NCBI RefSeq assembly: GCF_030272615.1
Contig: NC_081408.1
Coordinates: 765,009,330-765,073,329 of the forward strand
Length of the DNA: 64,000 bases
Origin: Cryptomeria japonica
Lineage: Eukaryota; Streptophyta; Pinopsida; Cupressales; Cupressaceae
Reading direction: 5' to 3'
The position numbers and the translations under genes are program-made. This document shows, piece by piece, positions 12,507-23,908 of this stretch. Below the pieces are notes generated by a model. It saw only the letters and a program-made list of their open reading frames with translations. It was not told where the DNA came from and did not search any database. Position 1 is the stretch's first letter; each line of letters begins with the position of its first letter.

Positions 12507-13750
12507 TCAAGGTTTTCCATGTGTTTGAGGAGAAGTGGGCAACTGTCCAACACAAAAGAGTTGGCTGAGATTGTATTCCCCAAGACCTTCCTCTGCTATT
12601 TTCATCTTGAGCTTCTCTTTCTTGGGTATAGTGGTGTTTGAACTGGAAAGAGAGGTTTGACTTATGTATGATGTGGAGGAGATGGCTTCTCTATTGTTGC
12701 GAATGGTAATCTCTGGTTGATGACTTATGTTATGACAATATGCAAAGGGGTTTGTATCGCCCAGGATCATGATTTCTACACCATTATGTGGGAACTTGAT
12801 ACATTGATGGTAAGTGGATGGAACAGCTTGCATGACATGTATCCAAGGTCTTTCCGACAATAAATTGTATGGCAAGGGAAGGTCCAGAACCTGACATATG
12901 ATGTGCTTTACTACAGGGCCCACTCGGATTGGTATCACAACAACTCCTTTGGATGAACTCTCTACATCATCATAAGCTTTGATTGTGATCTTCTTGCAGG
13001 GATCCACTGATTCAATTGCATATCCCAAAGTTGTGACTAATTGAAGTGTACAAATATTCAAGCCTGCTCCATTGTCGATCAAGACTTGCTTGATAAATCC
13101 TTCAATGTGTAGTGAGGCGTTATGAGGTTGCTGGAAGGAAGAGTTGTCACTTTCAGAGAAAGTGAGACAAGGTGATGACCTTAAATTTTTTACCATGGCT
13201 TGGAACTGATCTGTGTTCAAATTGGCAGGGACTAACGCCTCTTGGAGAGCCTGACCCAAGATTGTTTTATGAGATGGAGATAGACACAATATCTCTAAGA
13301 TGGATATTAGTGTGGGCATTTTATCTAATTGGTCCACAAGGTTATACTGCTTTGGGATAGATGTGGTGCCTTGTGGAGATACTTTTATGGTAATCTTTTT
13401 GTGGCATGTAACAACATTGCAAGTGGAGCTGGGATTTTTGATAGTAATAGTTGCAATTTGTTCACTAGCATCATATAGGTGATTCACGGTGTAATTATAT
13501 GCAACTTGGATATAATTGGTGGTATCTGTGTTTTGCCCTGAAGTGGAAGGACCCCTTTGATCTTGTGATGGAAGTGGATTTTTGAACATTAGATGATCAT
13601 TGTTTGTTGTCTTTGGGTCATGTCCTTCAATTTCAATTTCACCTCGGTCAATAAGATCCTGAATAAGATCTTTCAATCTGTGACAATTGCTTGTTTTATG
13701 CCCTTTCCCTTGATGGAAATTGCAATGTTCAGTATCTCTCCACCATGAAG
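12507..13750 (-). pseudogene. zinc knuckle and protease part of Tat-A
   Basis: Upstream (13676-13750) the frame encodes CNFHQGKGHKTSNC, a knuckle of form C-x2-H-x4-H-x4-C, where the usual second Cys is His. A Ser/Asn-rich linker follows, then a retropepsin-like domain with VLIDNGAGLNIC (Asp-Asn-Gly in place of Asp-Ser/Thr-Gly) and a conserved PYNLL...WIH...HQCIKFPHNG block. The protease would release Gag and Pol products. The ORF from 13676 to 12507 is 389 codons without a stop. Confidence 0.75.
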
Positions 13751-13763
13751 GTTTGACTTGAAG

Positions 13764-15104
13764 TTAATAATTTGATGTTTTGGGTAAGGTAACTAGATTT
13801 TGAGAAACCAGTTGTCGTAACACTATTTTGATGGGTTCCCCTAAGGGAGTGTATGTTTGCTTTGTTTTTTGTTGACGCGGTCTAGGTTCATCTTGAGATG
13901 TGATGCGACCTTGATTTGGAGGAGCAATTGTGTTAGTCATAGGTGGGGGATTCTGTCCTACAAATCGAACCATAGGTTGTGCACTTTTGACAGTTCTTGC
14001 ATCCACAACCTAGTCGTTGATGACATTTTTGTTTTTGTTCCAGAAGTTTGGTTTGTCACTATTGAAGTGTGGACGAAGGCCATCCTTTGGTTCATTGTAG
14101 ATTTTGATAAGTCTTTTCTTGATGAGAGCCCGCTCACATTTTAAGCCTTTGGTGATCATGTCATTGAAAGAGTCTATGTCTTTCACATCCAGGTGAAATC
14201 CCATTTCTTCATTTAAGTTGGAAATAAATATTTCCACTAGTTCTTGTTCAGGTAACTGAAGAGAGTGTCTGCTAGACATTTGACGCCATCGTTGCAGAAA
14301 GACTGAGAATAGTTCACCTGGTTTTTGTTTAGTGTTACATAGATCAACCATGGTAATATCACGTTCAATGTTGTGTGAGTAATGCATTAGGAACTTCTGG
14401 ATGAGTTCTTCAAATGTCCTAATGCCACTTGGTAATCAGGAAAGCCATGATGTGGTTGTTCCTCCCAAGCTTTGGGGAAAAGGTGCATGAGGTACGTATC
14501 CTCGTAGGCCACTTCGAGGCAAGTTGAATGGAATTCTCTGACATGATCATGAGGATCTCCTTTTCCTCTATACTTTTCAAACTTGGGTGTTTCGAACCCT
14601 CGTGGAAAAGGTGGCATATGAAGATTCCTATCAAATGGATAGGGACAAATGTCATTGAGTGAAAATTGACTGGTTTTTATGCCACTATGAAGTTGTTGGG
14701 CAAGATTTTCAACTTGTTGCCGTAACATGTCTATTTCATTTGGAGGAGGAGGTGGGGGATTACCTTGAGGAAGGTTGTATCTGATGTGTTCTCGACCTCA
14801 TGCATTCTCATTATGACTTTGGCGTTCTGATGCTTGTCTTAGTTGTGCTACATCAAAGTCAGGGTAGTTTAGCCCCTTCTTGCGCAAGTCTTAAAAAGTG
14901 AGCATCAGCATTGCTTCTGAGTATTTCATCAAAAAGTATATTGAAGAGAGGGTTGTGTTGTGCCCTTTCTATTGTTGTTGGAGTAGGAGTGTCTGGATTT
15001 TCATCTTTTATATTTCCTCCAATGGCTTCTTGGAACTCATTGATATTTTTTTCCTCTTCGTCTTCAATTTCTGGTTGTCTAGATCGTGATCTGGTATGAG
15101 CCAT
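13764..15104 (-). pseudogene. gag of Tat-A
   Basis: The start is the ATG at 15104 (MAHTRSRSRQPEIED), also present in Tat-B. A short acidic N-terminus leads to a helical segment (MLRQQVENLAQQL) and then the retrotransposon Gag domain (FEKYRGKGDPHDHVREF; later MVDLCNTKQKPGELFSVF and VEIFISNLNEEM). A one-base loss near 14475, in a run of A residues that is one longer in Tat-B, shifts the frame between the two halves. Other stops lie near 14007 and 14857. Gag would form the particle that packages the RNA. Confidence 0.8.
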
Positions 15105-15715
15105 TTTGTTTACAAGTTTTTGTTTGAAGTTTGATGAAAATGATGATGAGTTGTTGATGAAATGAGAGATGTATGGTTGGTGTGGTGTGTTGCATATGGA
15201 TCTCTAGCACTTTAAAGGTAGATGTGATTGAAGTTCTTTCTTCAATTTCTTGTTGTGTTTTGATAAGGTTTGATGTGATAAGGTTTAGAGAAATCTGAGA
15301 TGTGTTATAGACTTAACTACCTAGTAATGAAAGTATGCACTCATAGACTAGTTTGAACCTACGTAGATATGTCTCTTAGGATGAGTTTATCCTAGATGTA
15401 GAGACAATCTAAAAGTTATTTGTTTTGTGTTTAATTCAAGCAATGTCGAAATAGAACTTAGGATAAGAACCTCTTAATGTTTTGAGAGTTGAAATGGAGT
15501 GATGATGTAAATGTGAGAATGGATGAAATGTTAATTTCAATAGAAACTTTGTGTTACAAAAGGAACAAACTCTGTCTCTTCTTGTCCAGGAGTTGGTGGT
15601 TCTTCCCTAGCTATGTTATATGTGATGCAAATATCTGGAAAGAATTCGGAATTGATCTTGCCTCCTTTGTTTTTGTGATAACTCAAAGCTTGATGTTGCA
15701 TAAAAGCTCAGTGGT
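15105..15715. other. gap between ORF1 and gag in Tat-A
   Basis: This is non-coding on inspection and shows no repeat or motif beyond homology with 49992-50425 of Tat-B. In Ogre elements a comparable gap separates ORF1 and gag. Confidence 0.5.
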
Positions 15716-16182
15716 TTAATGACTCTTGATCAAATTTTTTGATTTCCCTTGAAGGTATAGATGCATGTGATGTAGAAAAGTTCTATGAGAGACAAAGATT
15801 TGTCTATTAAGATAGAAGAATTTCCTCCTTTTGATTAAAGCCTTGGAGCTTATTGGTCTTTTCTTCAAGTTGATGTGTTGATGAAGATTCTTCTTTCTCA
15901 AGATGTGAAGAATGGTCATATATTTTGATACTCTTGCTCTTTGTTTTTGATCTTTTGTTTGGTGTTCGGAAATATTTATGTTGGATGAATACTTGTTCTT
16001 GGAATTTGATTTTTTGGATTTTTCTTTGACAAGAAAACAAAGCAAGCACACAAATATAAGAATGTTGCCTCAAAAGGCACAAATGAGTATGGGTCTAGAT
16101 CAACCCAATCCTTGGACTTTTTATGACCCTTTTCCTTTAAGTGTATTTTTAGGTGTTTTTCCAAAGCCTGAAGTTGGCTCAA
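15716..16182 (-). pseudogene. extra ORF1 upstream of gag, Tat-A
   Basis: This is homologous to the intact 220-codon ORF at 50426-51088 in Tat-B. The first half (LQALEKHLKIHLKEKGHKK, then FVPFEATFLYLCACF) is in one frame and the rest (YMTILHILRKKNLHQHINL) in another, so at least one frameshift lies near 16015. The protein is Lys/His-rich and basic with one short hydrophobic stretch. Function is unknown; position alone resembles ORF1 of Ogre-type elements. Confidence 0.55.
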
Positions 16183-17547
16183 TTTGCACTTGGTCTTGAC
16201 TTAAAAATGAATACACTTCAAACACTTTTTATCCCTAAGGTCAAATGGCCAATTGCGATAAATTCAGGCCACATCTTGACATTTCTTTGAATTTGGTACT
16301 ACATACCTTATGAATCCCGCTGTGGTAGGTAAGGATGTGATATACTAAGTCTTGCATGAACATAACAAAATAGATGATCCCTATGATGGGGGAATCACCA
16401 CTTTCATCAAGCCACAAGTGACTTTTCAAAAAGCTATGTTTCTACTCAAGGAAATATGTATGGTGAGTATCTTGGGAGCAAAACTATCTATGCTCTTGCA
16501 CTGAATTGTATCACAAATATCCTCAATCAATAGAACGGGTGGGCTACTACTTAAAGGTATTTAGTAATGTTCAATGTTTTTGGACATAAGTTCATTCTAC
16601 AGGGACTCACTTAAGATCCTTGTAACTTGTGGTGGGGCCCATTTGTCATTTCAGCAAGTTACACTATAGGAACAGCTATACCCAAGGCTACAACTTCCGC
16701 TCTCACCTGATTTCTATAGCGACTCGAAGGATTTATCATGCGAGGTTGTTCCCAAGAGTGATGTGTCTCTTGGAAAGCCTCTCTTAAAAAGATAAAACTT
16801 GAGTGTTACTAACACTTTTCTCTTACACCTACGACCACGAAAGCCAAGGGAGAGGATAGTGTGTTAGAAGTAGGACCACTCGAAAAACTCTTTTATACAA
16901 GTGTGCCAAACACAAAATACACTTGTTCTTTTTAACTTGTCATTGCAATGATTTTTTTATCTATTTGGATATGTTGCCCCAACAACCATGATGTTCTTTT
17001 TAACTTCAAAAGCAATGTGTTTGAGTAAACTAGAATTTGAAATCCTGGTCAACTGAAATAAGAGCACATATGCATGAAGTAAATCATTTTGCAAAATAAG
17101 ACAAATTGATTGCTCTTTTTAGTTGCACCAAAAATTTGAAGTGTTCATTGTGAGTTTTGCTTAAGTTTGATGCAATAAGATGAAATTTGTCTTGTCTTGT
17201 TTTAAGCACCAAATAAAGTGAACCTGACTTGCAAGAAATCAAATTTGTATTGTGATTTTTAGAGCACCAAATACAAAATTGATCCTAACATGCAAGAAAT
17301 CAAATTTGTGTTGTTCAGTTTTAGAGCACAAAAACAAAATTGATCCTAACTTGCAAGAAATGAATTTTGTGTTGTTCAGTTTTAGAGCACCAAATGCAAA
17401 ATTTTAACTTTTAAACAACAAAAGGAGTTAGTTTAAACCTGCACAAGAAACGAATAGTTAGGAAAATCCAAACATATGGCGGGCTTCTACAAGCCTAAGA
17501 AAATTTACTTTTTCGGTTACATGGCCTTTTTTTACAATGTTTTATTA
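16183..17547. other. leader of Tat-A between motif array and ORF1
   Basis: No ORF of note is present. The sequence is conserved with Tat-B 51089-52469. It includes degenerate tandem copies of an AAATTTGTGTTGTTCAGTTTTAGAGCACCAAA-like unit (about 17200-17410) that alternates with words such as GATCCTAACTTGCAAGAAAT. Confidence 0.5.
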
Positions 17548-17810
17548 CAATAGCGCTACTCTGTGTGCAAACAGAAGCGCTATTTAACACAAACGCACCA
17601 AAAAGAAGACAAAAGCGCTAAAATCAAAATTGTAACAGCAAAAATAGAAGTGCTAAAACATTTACAAATGTGCTACTTAAGCCTCAAAAACGCTAATATA
17701 CGAGCAATAACGCTAAATTTGAGACAATAGCGCTATTGTGAATACAATAGCGCTAGAATATCAAATTGCAATAGCGCTAAAACTCAAAAGCGCTAGAGCG
17801 TGACCTGTGT
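17548..17810. repeat. AGCGCT motif array in the Tat-A leader
   Basis: About eleven short units of the form CAATAGCGCTAAAA occur in roughly 260 bases, each with a six-base palindromic core AGCGCT or a one-base variant. They lie just inside the primer-binding site. The same array is in the leader of Tat-B (52470-52730), and an array in the reverse-complement sense is near the 3' LTR of Tat-B (23310-23640). Confidence 0.7.
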
Positions 17811-17867
17811 GTCAAGCTAAATATCCAAACACGTTAGTTTTTTTTTTTTAAATTGTTTTTGGGTGTT

Positions 17868-17889
17868 TGGATTCACGTCAGGTTCACTA
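17868..17889 (-). other. primer-binding site of Tat-A
   Basis: The minus strand adjacent to the LTR reads AGTGAACCTGACGTGAATCC; Tat-B has TGGTGAACCTGACGTGAATC at the same place and element G has TGGTGAACCCGACGTGAAC. Conservation across three elements supports a primer site. I could not match it to a tRNA from memory. Confidence 0.6.
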
Positions 17890-17891
17890 AA

Positions 17892-19205
17892 TGATGCTCT
17901 ACGAAATGGGGGAAGGTTAGACTAGAACCTGTGGTGGAATAACACACAAAAAACCAAGAAATTGTTAGTGTTAATCAACCAAAAACTAATCTAAGCAGGC
18001 ATATCAAAAGAGACACCAAAAACATGAAAGAATATTGAACTAGGAAAGTAAATATAACTAGACATCTCCAAATGACTCCTAGCATGCTCTTAGCTCCTTC
18101 TCCTTTGTTCCTCTTTTCTCCAAGTTCCAAACTAGTGTAGCTCTCAGCAGATTTTTGCACTATGGATGCTTATGGAGGTTCAACATTGAAATGTTTACTT
18201 ATGCTATGCAAATGTGAATAAAAGCTAATATTAGATGTTATGATGCTAAAATGATTTATTTTAGGCCAAAATAACAAGATATTAGTGATTTATGCTAAAT
18301 GCTCTCTAAAATTCTGTATAACTTAGATGCATACAAGTTTTCAAGATCTGAATTATGAAGAAATGGGCTCTATTTATAGGAAAAATGGAGTAATGGATGG
18401 TTGAGATTGAGTAATCCCAACAAGGAGGATTGAATGATATTCAATCTATGTGAGGGCTTTCAACCCAATCTCAGGATGACAAGTGTCCATATGAGATAGG
18501 TTGAGAGGAGAAGAAATAAGCATTAAATGCTTGACATGACCTGAGAGTTAACTTGGGAGTTAAGGTCAAGGTTAGGTTGAATAAATAAATTCTTTATTCA
18601 AAGAATAAAGCTTTTATCCAATGAATAAACTCTTGTGCAAAGGCAAAAGGGATAACCATGGTCAAAGCAATAAATGCTTGAGGAGACACATGAGTGCAAG
18701 TTGAATTAACCATAAATGGTTATGTAAGAGCCATTAATGGTTATGTAAGAGCCATTAGTGATTTTGGAAGACTTTAGAGGTTAGTTTGTTGAACACAGAA
18801 AGCATTAAATGCTTTTCAAAGACTTTGGAGTCTTTGAGAAGTGACTTTAAGTTGCTAAGAAATGTGATGATAATTAGGGGATGGATTAGGTTAATTAGGA
18901 AGGGTTTAGAAGAATCTAGAAGGGGTTTTAGGAATGCAAGTGGATTTGGTGGGTGAGGGAAAATAGGATTTTAATTAAAATAAAATTTATTTATTTCAAT
19001 AAATGTGTGCAAGTTGCATTTGTAGGAAAATGCAAGTGGGGGGAATAAATGATTTAAATAAATTTAAATCATTTAATTTATTTAAAAGAGAAAAAGGGGA
19101 TTAAATGAAATAAATATGATTTATTCATTTAATTGATTGTGAATTTGGTTTAATGAATTGATTAAATATTAATTTAATTAAACTGGACAGATTTATGTGA
19201 CTACA
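17892..19205 (-). repeat. 5' LTR of Tat-A
   Basis: The plus strand starts TGATGCTCTACG and ends TGACTACA. It is about 1,314 bases, with some 115 bases missing near the right end relative to the LTRs of Tat-B. A TATAAATA box lies on the minus strand at 18371-18378. The last 300 bases are rich in AATTAAAT words. Confidence 0.85.
18371..18378 (-). promoter_or_regulatory. putative TATA box of the Tat-A LTR
   Basis: The minus strand reads CCTATAAATAGAGCCC. It is conserved in both LTRs of Tat-B (minus-strand TATAAATA at 53299-53306 in the 5' LTR). It would mark the U3/R region of the LTR promoter. Confidence 0.5.
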
Positions 19206-19255
19206 TATATATATTATATTATATATAATATATAATATTATATTATAATATAATA
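19206..19255. repeat. TA-rich simple repeat
   Basis: An irregular TATATATTATATT stretch sits between the Tat-A LTR and the LINE fragment. Confidence 0.7.
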
Positions 19256-21009
19256 ATGCCCATTTTCCAACTTTCTTGTCATAATTAATTATCAAAAAAA
19301 TGGGATGAGCTAAATAAACACCTTAGGACGTTCTTTTGGCAAGGTGCCAGTGAAAATAAGAAATTATCACTACTATCTTGGGATAAGATTTGTAGACCAA
19401 AGGAAGAAGGAGGTGTCGGCATTAAAAATTTTTGTGACCAAAGCAGGGTCCTTGGGGAAAAGTTAGTATGGAGAATGTTTAGACATCCCCATTTAAAATG
19501 GGCAAGAATATTGTACCATAAATACCTTAATGAAGATAACCCTATCCAAATATTTAGAGAAAACAACCCACCTAGAGGCTCCCGCATATGGAACTTTATG
19601 CTGGAGTGTAGAAATATTATCTCAGATAAACTCACTTGGAACCTAGGCTCTAGGGAAGATGCCCTGTTTTGGTCAGACTCTTGGGGAGGGTATAAAGCAA
19701 TCGAGAAAATCTATGACTTTGGGCCTACAAGAGCACTCCTAGAATCAAATAGAGGGAAATTGTTAGGGAACTACATCTCCCCCTCAGAGGAGGGGGCGGG
19801 GTGGCAATGGATTGACAAAGAAAATGAGGATATCCCTGTAAGGGATAAAGTCAAACTCATGGCAATTCTAAGTGAAAGAAACATCTCCTTTAGTCTTAAA
19901 AAGGATAGTCTTGTGTGGGATGGCTCCATGAATGGAGAATATAACTCTAAAGATGGGTATTCTCACATCACTAAAGCCTACCTTAGGCCCAAGACAAAGC
20001 TGCCTCTGAAACTCCCCTGGGACAGATATTGCCTACCCAAGGTTGGAGTCTTCACATGGCTTGCTCTCCAGAATAAGCTCTTGACCGCAGATAAATTGAG
20101 GAGGATGGGGTATGAGGGACCTAGTAGATGCCCTCTCTACGAAAGGATGAAGAAGACACAAACCACCTCCTCCTCAATTGCACCTATGCAAACCAATGTT
20201 GGGTTTGGTTTACCAAGAAACTAGGCTGGTCCTCTGTCTTTCCCCAAACTATTTTAGGGATGCTCAAAGCTTGGCCTATCCTAAGACGAGGATGACTATT
20301 TGAAGGCCTTTGGATTTCTCTTCCATCTTCCATAATTTGGGAATTGTGGAAGGAAAGAAATAGACGTCTCTTCAAAAATGAAAAATTAGAGGTGAATCGG
20401 GTAATCAATAAAATTGAGGCTACTATTATCGAACTCATCAACAGTCGAATCAACTTTGGTCTGAAGAAGAATGCCATAATATCCTATTGCGATGAGAAGA
20501 TGAAGGGATTATGGGAGGGACTATCTATCCCACCCTTTGTTGGGGATGGCCCTGAAGGAAATCTTAGGAAAAGAGCTGAATGTATGTGGCAACCTCCAGG
20601 TGAGGGTTGGCTGAAGTTAAACTTTGATGGGGCTTCTCATGGCAGTCCAGGGGTAGTAGGGATAGGATGCTCTATCCATAACTGGGAAGGCAAGGAAACT
20701 TCCCTCAAAGCATACCCTATATGTAGCAAAACTAATAATTGGGCGAAATTGGTGGCCCTACTAGTAGGCTTGGATCTTTGCCAAAAGATGGGAGTGAAGA
20801 ATTTGGATATTGAAGGGGACTCAACAATTATTATCAACACTCTAAGAAAAGGTAGTATGCCCAATAGGAGACTCAACTCCCTATTGACATAGGCCATTAA
20901 CTTATGCAGAGAGTTTGAGACATTTACGATCAATCACATCTATAGGGAAGGCAACAAAAGAGCGGATGAGTTAGCTAACTTGGGAGTGGATGGCATTCAC
21001 CTCCCCTGA
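19256..21009 (+). pseudogene. LINE ORF2 remnant: RT C-terminus, zinc segment, RNase H
   Basis: The order is MPIFQLS, then LRTFFWQGA and GGVGIKNF (RT C-terminal region), LPKVGVFTWLALQNKL with a Cys/His segment (RCPLY, HLLLNCTYANQCW), then RNase H (WLKLNFDGAS, LDIEGDSTIIIN, NKRADELANLG). The frame shifts by one near 20145. In-frame stops occur near 19275, 20295 and 20890. The catalytic Glu of RNase H, usually in a NNxAE block, is Lys here (NNWAKLVALL). Both the breaks and this change indicate an old dead copy. Plant L1 elements with a C-terminal RNase H are known. Confidence 0.8.
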
Positions 21010-21120
21010 GACTCTATCTTAAATTTTCTCTCAAATGTCTGACAACATAACATATAAACAAGGTAACAGGAGAACAACTGAGTATGCTTACCTAGGAGCA
21101 TCTAGCGAGGAGGTCATATT
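19256..21120 (+). mobile_element. 5'-truncated LINE with RNase H
   Basis: Only the 3' part of an L1-type element remains: the end of the RT region, the zinc-binding segment, an RNase H domain and a short 3' tail. The tail runs into TA-rich sequence from about 21130. The left end starts abruptly in a MPIFQLS-type block next to a TA repeat, as expected from incomplete reverse transcription. No clear target duplication was found because both flanks are simple repeats. Confidence 0.75.
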
Positions 21121-21129
21121 CCTTGGCAA

Positions 21130-21326
21130 TTCCATCATATATATTCATATATATACTCATTGTCATACATATATATAAATATATATCTATATATATCCTT
21201 ATTTAAATACATGTATATATATTTATATATATATAAATCTATATATGCTCTTAATTATATATATAGATATAGATATATATATAGGCAGATATATACATAT
21301 GTATATATATATATACACACACACAT
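21130..21326. repeat. TA/CA-rich simple repeat
   Basis: TATATAT and CATATAT words end in a short CA run that abuts the 3' LTR of Tat-B. They lie between the LINE tail and Tat-B. Confidence 0.75.
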
Positions 21327-22756
21327 TGATACTCTACGAAATGAAAGAAGGTTAGATTAGAACCTGTGGTGGAATAACACACAAAAAACCAAGAAACTAT
21401 CAGTGTTAGTCAACCAAAAACTAATCTAAGCAGGCATATCAAAAGAGACCACAAAAAACATGAAAGAATATTGAACTACGAAAGTAAATATAATGAGACA
21501 TCTCCAAATTCCTCCTAGCATGCTCTTAGCTCCTTCTCCTTTATTCCTCTCCTCTCCAAGTTCCAAACTAGTGTAGCTCTCAGCAGCTTTTTGCACTATG
21601 GATGCTTATGGAGGTTCAAGATTGAAATGTTTACTTATGCTATGCAAATGTGAATAAAAGCTAATATTAGATGCAATGATGCTAAAATGATTTATTTTAG
21701 GCCAAAATAACAAGATATTAGTGATTTATGCTAAATGCTCTCTAAAATTATCTATAACTTAGATGCATACAAGTTTTCAGGGTCTGGATTATGAAGAAAT
21801 GGGCTCTATTTATAGGAAAAATGGAGCAATGGATGGTTGAGATTGAGTAATCCCAACAAGGGTTGGGATTGAATGATATTCAATCTATGTGAGGGATTTC
21901 AACCCACTCTTAGGATGACAAGTGTCCATATGAGATAGGTTGAGAGGAGAGGGAATAAGCATTAAATGCTTGACATGACCTGAGGGTTAACTTGAGAGTT
22001 AAGGTCAAGGTTAGGTTGAATGAATAAATTCTTTATTCAAAGAATAAAGCTTTTATCCAATGAATAAACTTTTGTGCAAAGGCAAAAGGGATAACCATGG
22101 TCAAAGTAATAAATGCTTGAGGAGACACATGAGTACAAGTTGAATTAACCATAAATGGTTATGTAAGAGCCATTAATGGTCATGTAAGCGCCATAAGTGG
22201 TTTTGGAAGACTTTAGAGGTTAGGTTGTTGAACACACAAAGCATTAAATGCTTTTCAAAGACTTTGAAGTCTTTGAGAAGTGACTCCAAGTTGCTTAAGA
22301 ATGTGACAATAATTAGGGGATGGATTAGGTTAATTAGGAAGGGTTGAGAAGAATCTAGAAAGGGGTTTAGGAATGCAAGTTGATTTGGTGGGTGAGGGAA
22401 AAATGCGATTTTAATTAAAATAAAATTTATTTATTTCAATAAATGTGTGCAAGTTGCATTTGTAGGAAAATGCAAGTGGGGGAGGGATAAATGATTTAAA
22501 TAAATGTTTTATTTAATTTATTTAAAAGAGGAAAAAGGGGATTAAATGAAATAAATATGATTTATTCATTTAATTGATTGTGAATTTGGTTTAATGAATT
22601 AATTAAAATAAATTGAATAATTTATTTAATTAATAGGAGAATGTTTGAAGATGAATTAATTAAATATTAATTTAATTAATTGATGGCTAGTGGATTTTTA
22701 ATCAAATAAATAGGAAATATTCATTTAATTAAAGTGGATAGATTTATTTGACTACA
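21327..22756 (-). repeat. 3' LTR of Tat-B
   Basis: It begins TGATACTCTACG and ends TTTGACTACA on the plus strand and matches 52816-54246 along its length. A TATTTATA on the plus strand near 21808 corresponds to the minus-strand TATA box. Confidence 0.9.
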
Positions 22757-22776
22757 TTTGCCCCTCTTTGAGACGG
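22757..22776 (-). other. polypurine tract of Tat-B
   Basis: The minus strand reads CTCAAAGAGGGGCAAA directly before the LTR. A purine run at this position primes plus-strand DNA synthesis in LTR retrotransposons. Confidence 0.7.
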
Positions 22777-23305
22777 TGCGGTTTATCGCGTCGTTTCAAA
22801 GAAAGAAAAATAGGTGTGAGAAAATGCCCCATAAAATATTAATTTAATGGGTGGTATGCCCCCTCGAGAGATGGGCCGAGAAATTTTGAAAAATCGGGCA
22901 ATTGCTCAAAAAACAATGAAAATTGGTAGGGTGATAGAAGAGAAGAAGTTAGCCATGTTAGTGAAAAATAGAAGAAATCGGAGATAAAATGGAGAAATGG
23001 GAGGCTCGGGAAGTTCATGGGGACCACGATGGTGAGTGGGGGAAAATAAAAGTTACTGCGAAAGGTTTATATGGGGAGAAAGGGGTGAAAACAAGCTCAT
23101 TTGTATCCATGACCATAGTGAAATTTGAGCTCTGATAGTGACTTTTTGGAAGAGCACGGAGCAGTCAGGATGTCGATACCTATAGCAAAGCACTGATTAG
23201 AGCGAGTCCAATGATTCCAGCAGTCAGATGACTATGGACCAGCGGTATGTGAATTTGAGTTTTTGAATTTTAGCATTTTTGATGTATTTTTAGCTAGGTC
23301 CAAGT
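22777..23305. other. 3' untranslated region of Tat-B
   Basis: No ORF is supported. The sequence between the polypurine tract and the motif array is complex and single-copy within the window, because Tat-A lacks this end. Confidence 0.5.
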
Positions 23306-23309
23306 TGAG

Positions 23310-23640
23310 TCGAGACAATAGCGCTGAAACTATGTTTTGGCACTTTTGTCGATTTAATTAGCACTTTTGTGCCACAATGGCACTATTGTGCAGTCGTTTG
23401 AGCACTTTTGAAAAGAGTAGCGCTATTGTATAGTTGTTTGAGCACTATTAATTGTGTAGCACGATTGAGGAGTTAATTGAACGCTAGTGATGTGAAGCAG
23501 TGCTATTGCCTAGTTACTGTAGCACTTTTGTAGTTTAAGCGTTGTTGTATAGTTTATTGAGCACTTTTGTTAGGGTATTAGCGCGTTTGTGAGGAAATAA
23601 TGCTTTTGTGTGCAAAATAACGCTTTTGTGCAGAAAAATA
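23310..23640. repeat. AGCRCT motif array near the 3' end of Tat-B
   Basis: About sixteen degenerate units of the form TAGCGCTATTGT or GAGCACTTTTGT, spaced roughly 15-25 bases, occur on the plus strand. The flank of the AGCGCT core is the reverse complement of the one in the leader arrays (17548-17810 and 52470-52730). Confidence 0.7.
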
Positions 23641-23908
23641 GATGCCCCAGTGTGTGAACAAATAATCTCCGGATGCCAATGATGGATGGATAGAGATGTG
23701 AAGTGAGAGTTGTTTTGAACCATAGCAGCCTTGATGAGACTTAGGTCATTAGGATAAATGCCCATTTAAAGTCTAGGTGTCTCATGATTGCTTACCTATT
23801 GAGACGCGAAGATACTTGATCAAAGTATCTGTTGATAGTGTAGGTTTAAACTTAAGAAAGTTTGAAACAAAATAACTGATGATGATGGTTGATGCACTTG
23901 TGTAGGAG

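Larger units (their letters stand above)
4221..19205 (-). mobile_element. Tat-A: Ty3/gypsy retrotransposon of Tat/Ogre type, 3' end missing
   Basis: Read on the minus strand, the order is 5' LTR (17892-19205), primer site, long leader, extra ORF1, gag, protease, RT, RNase H, a second RNase H, integrase, and a plant-mobile-domain gene on the opposite strand. Two RNase H domains and an ORF upstream of gag are known hallmarks of the Tat/Ogre lineage. Homology to Tat-B stops near 4221 inside the mobile-domain gene, so the 3' LTR is absent. All genes carry stops and gag also has a frameshift; the copy is dead. Confidence 0.9.

Noticed and set aside
17548-17810. CRISPR-like array
   Set aside because: Units are short, degenerate and palindromic with irregular spacing, inside a retrotransposon leader of a plant-type genome.
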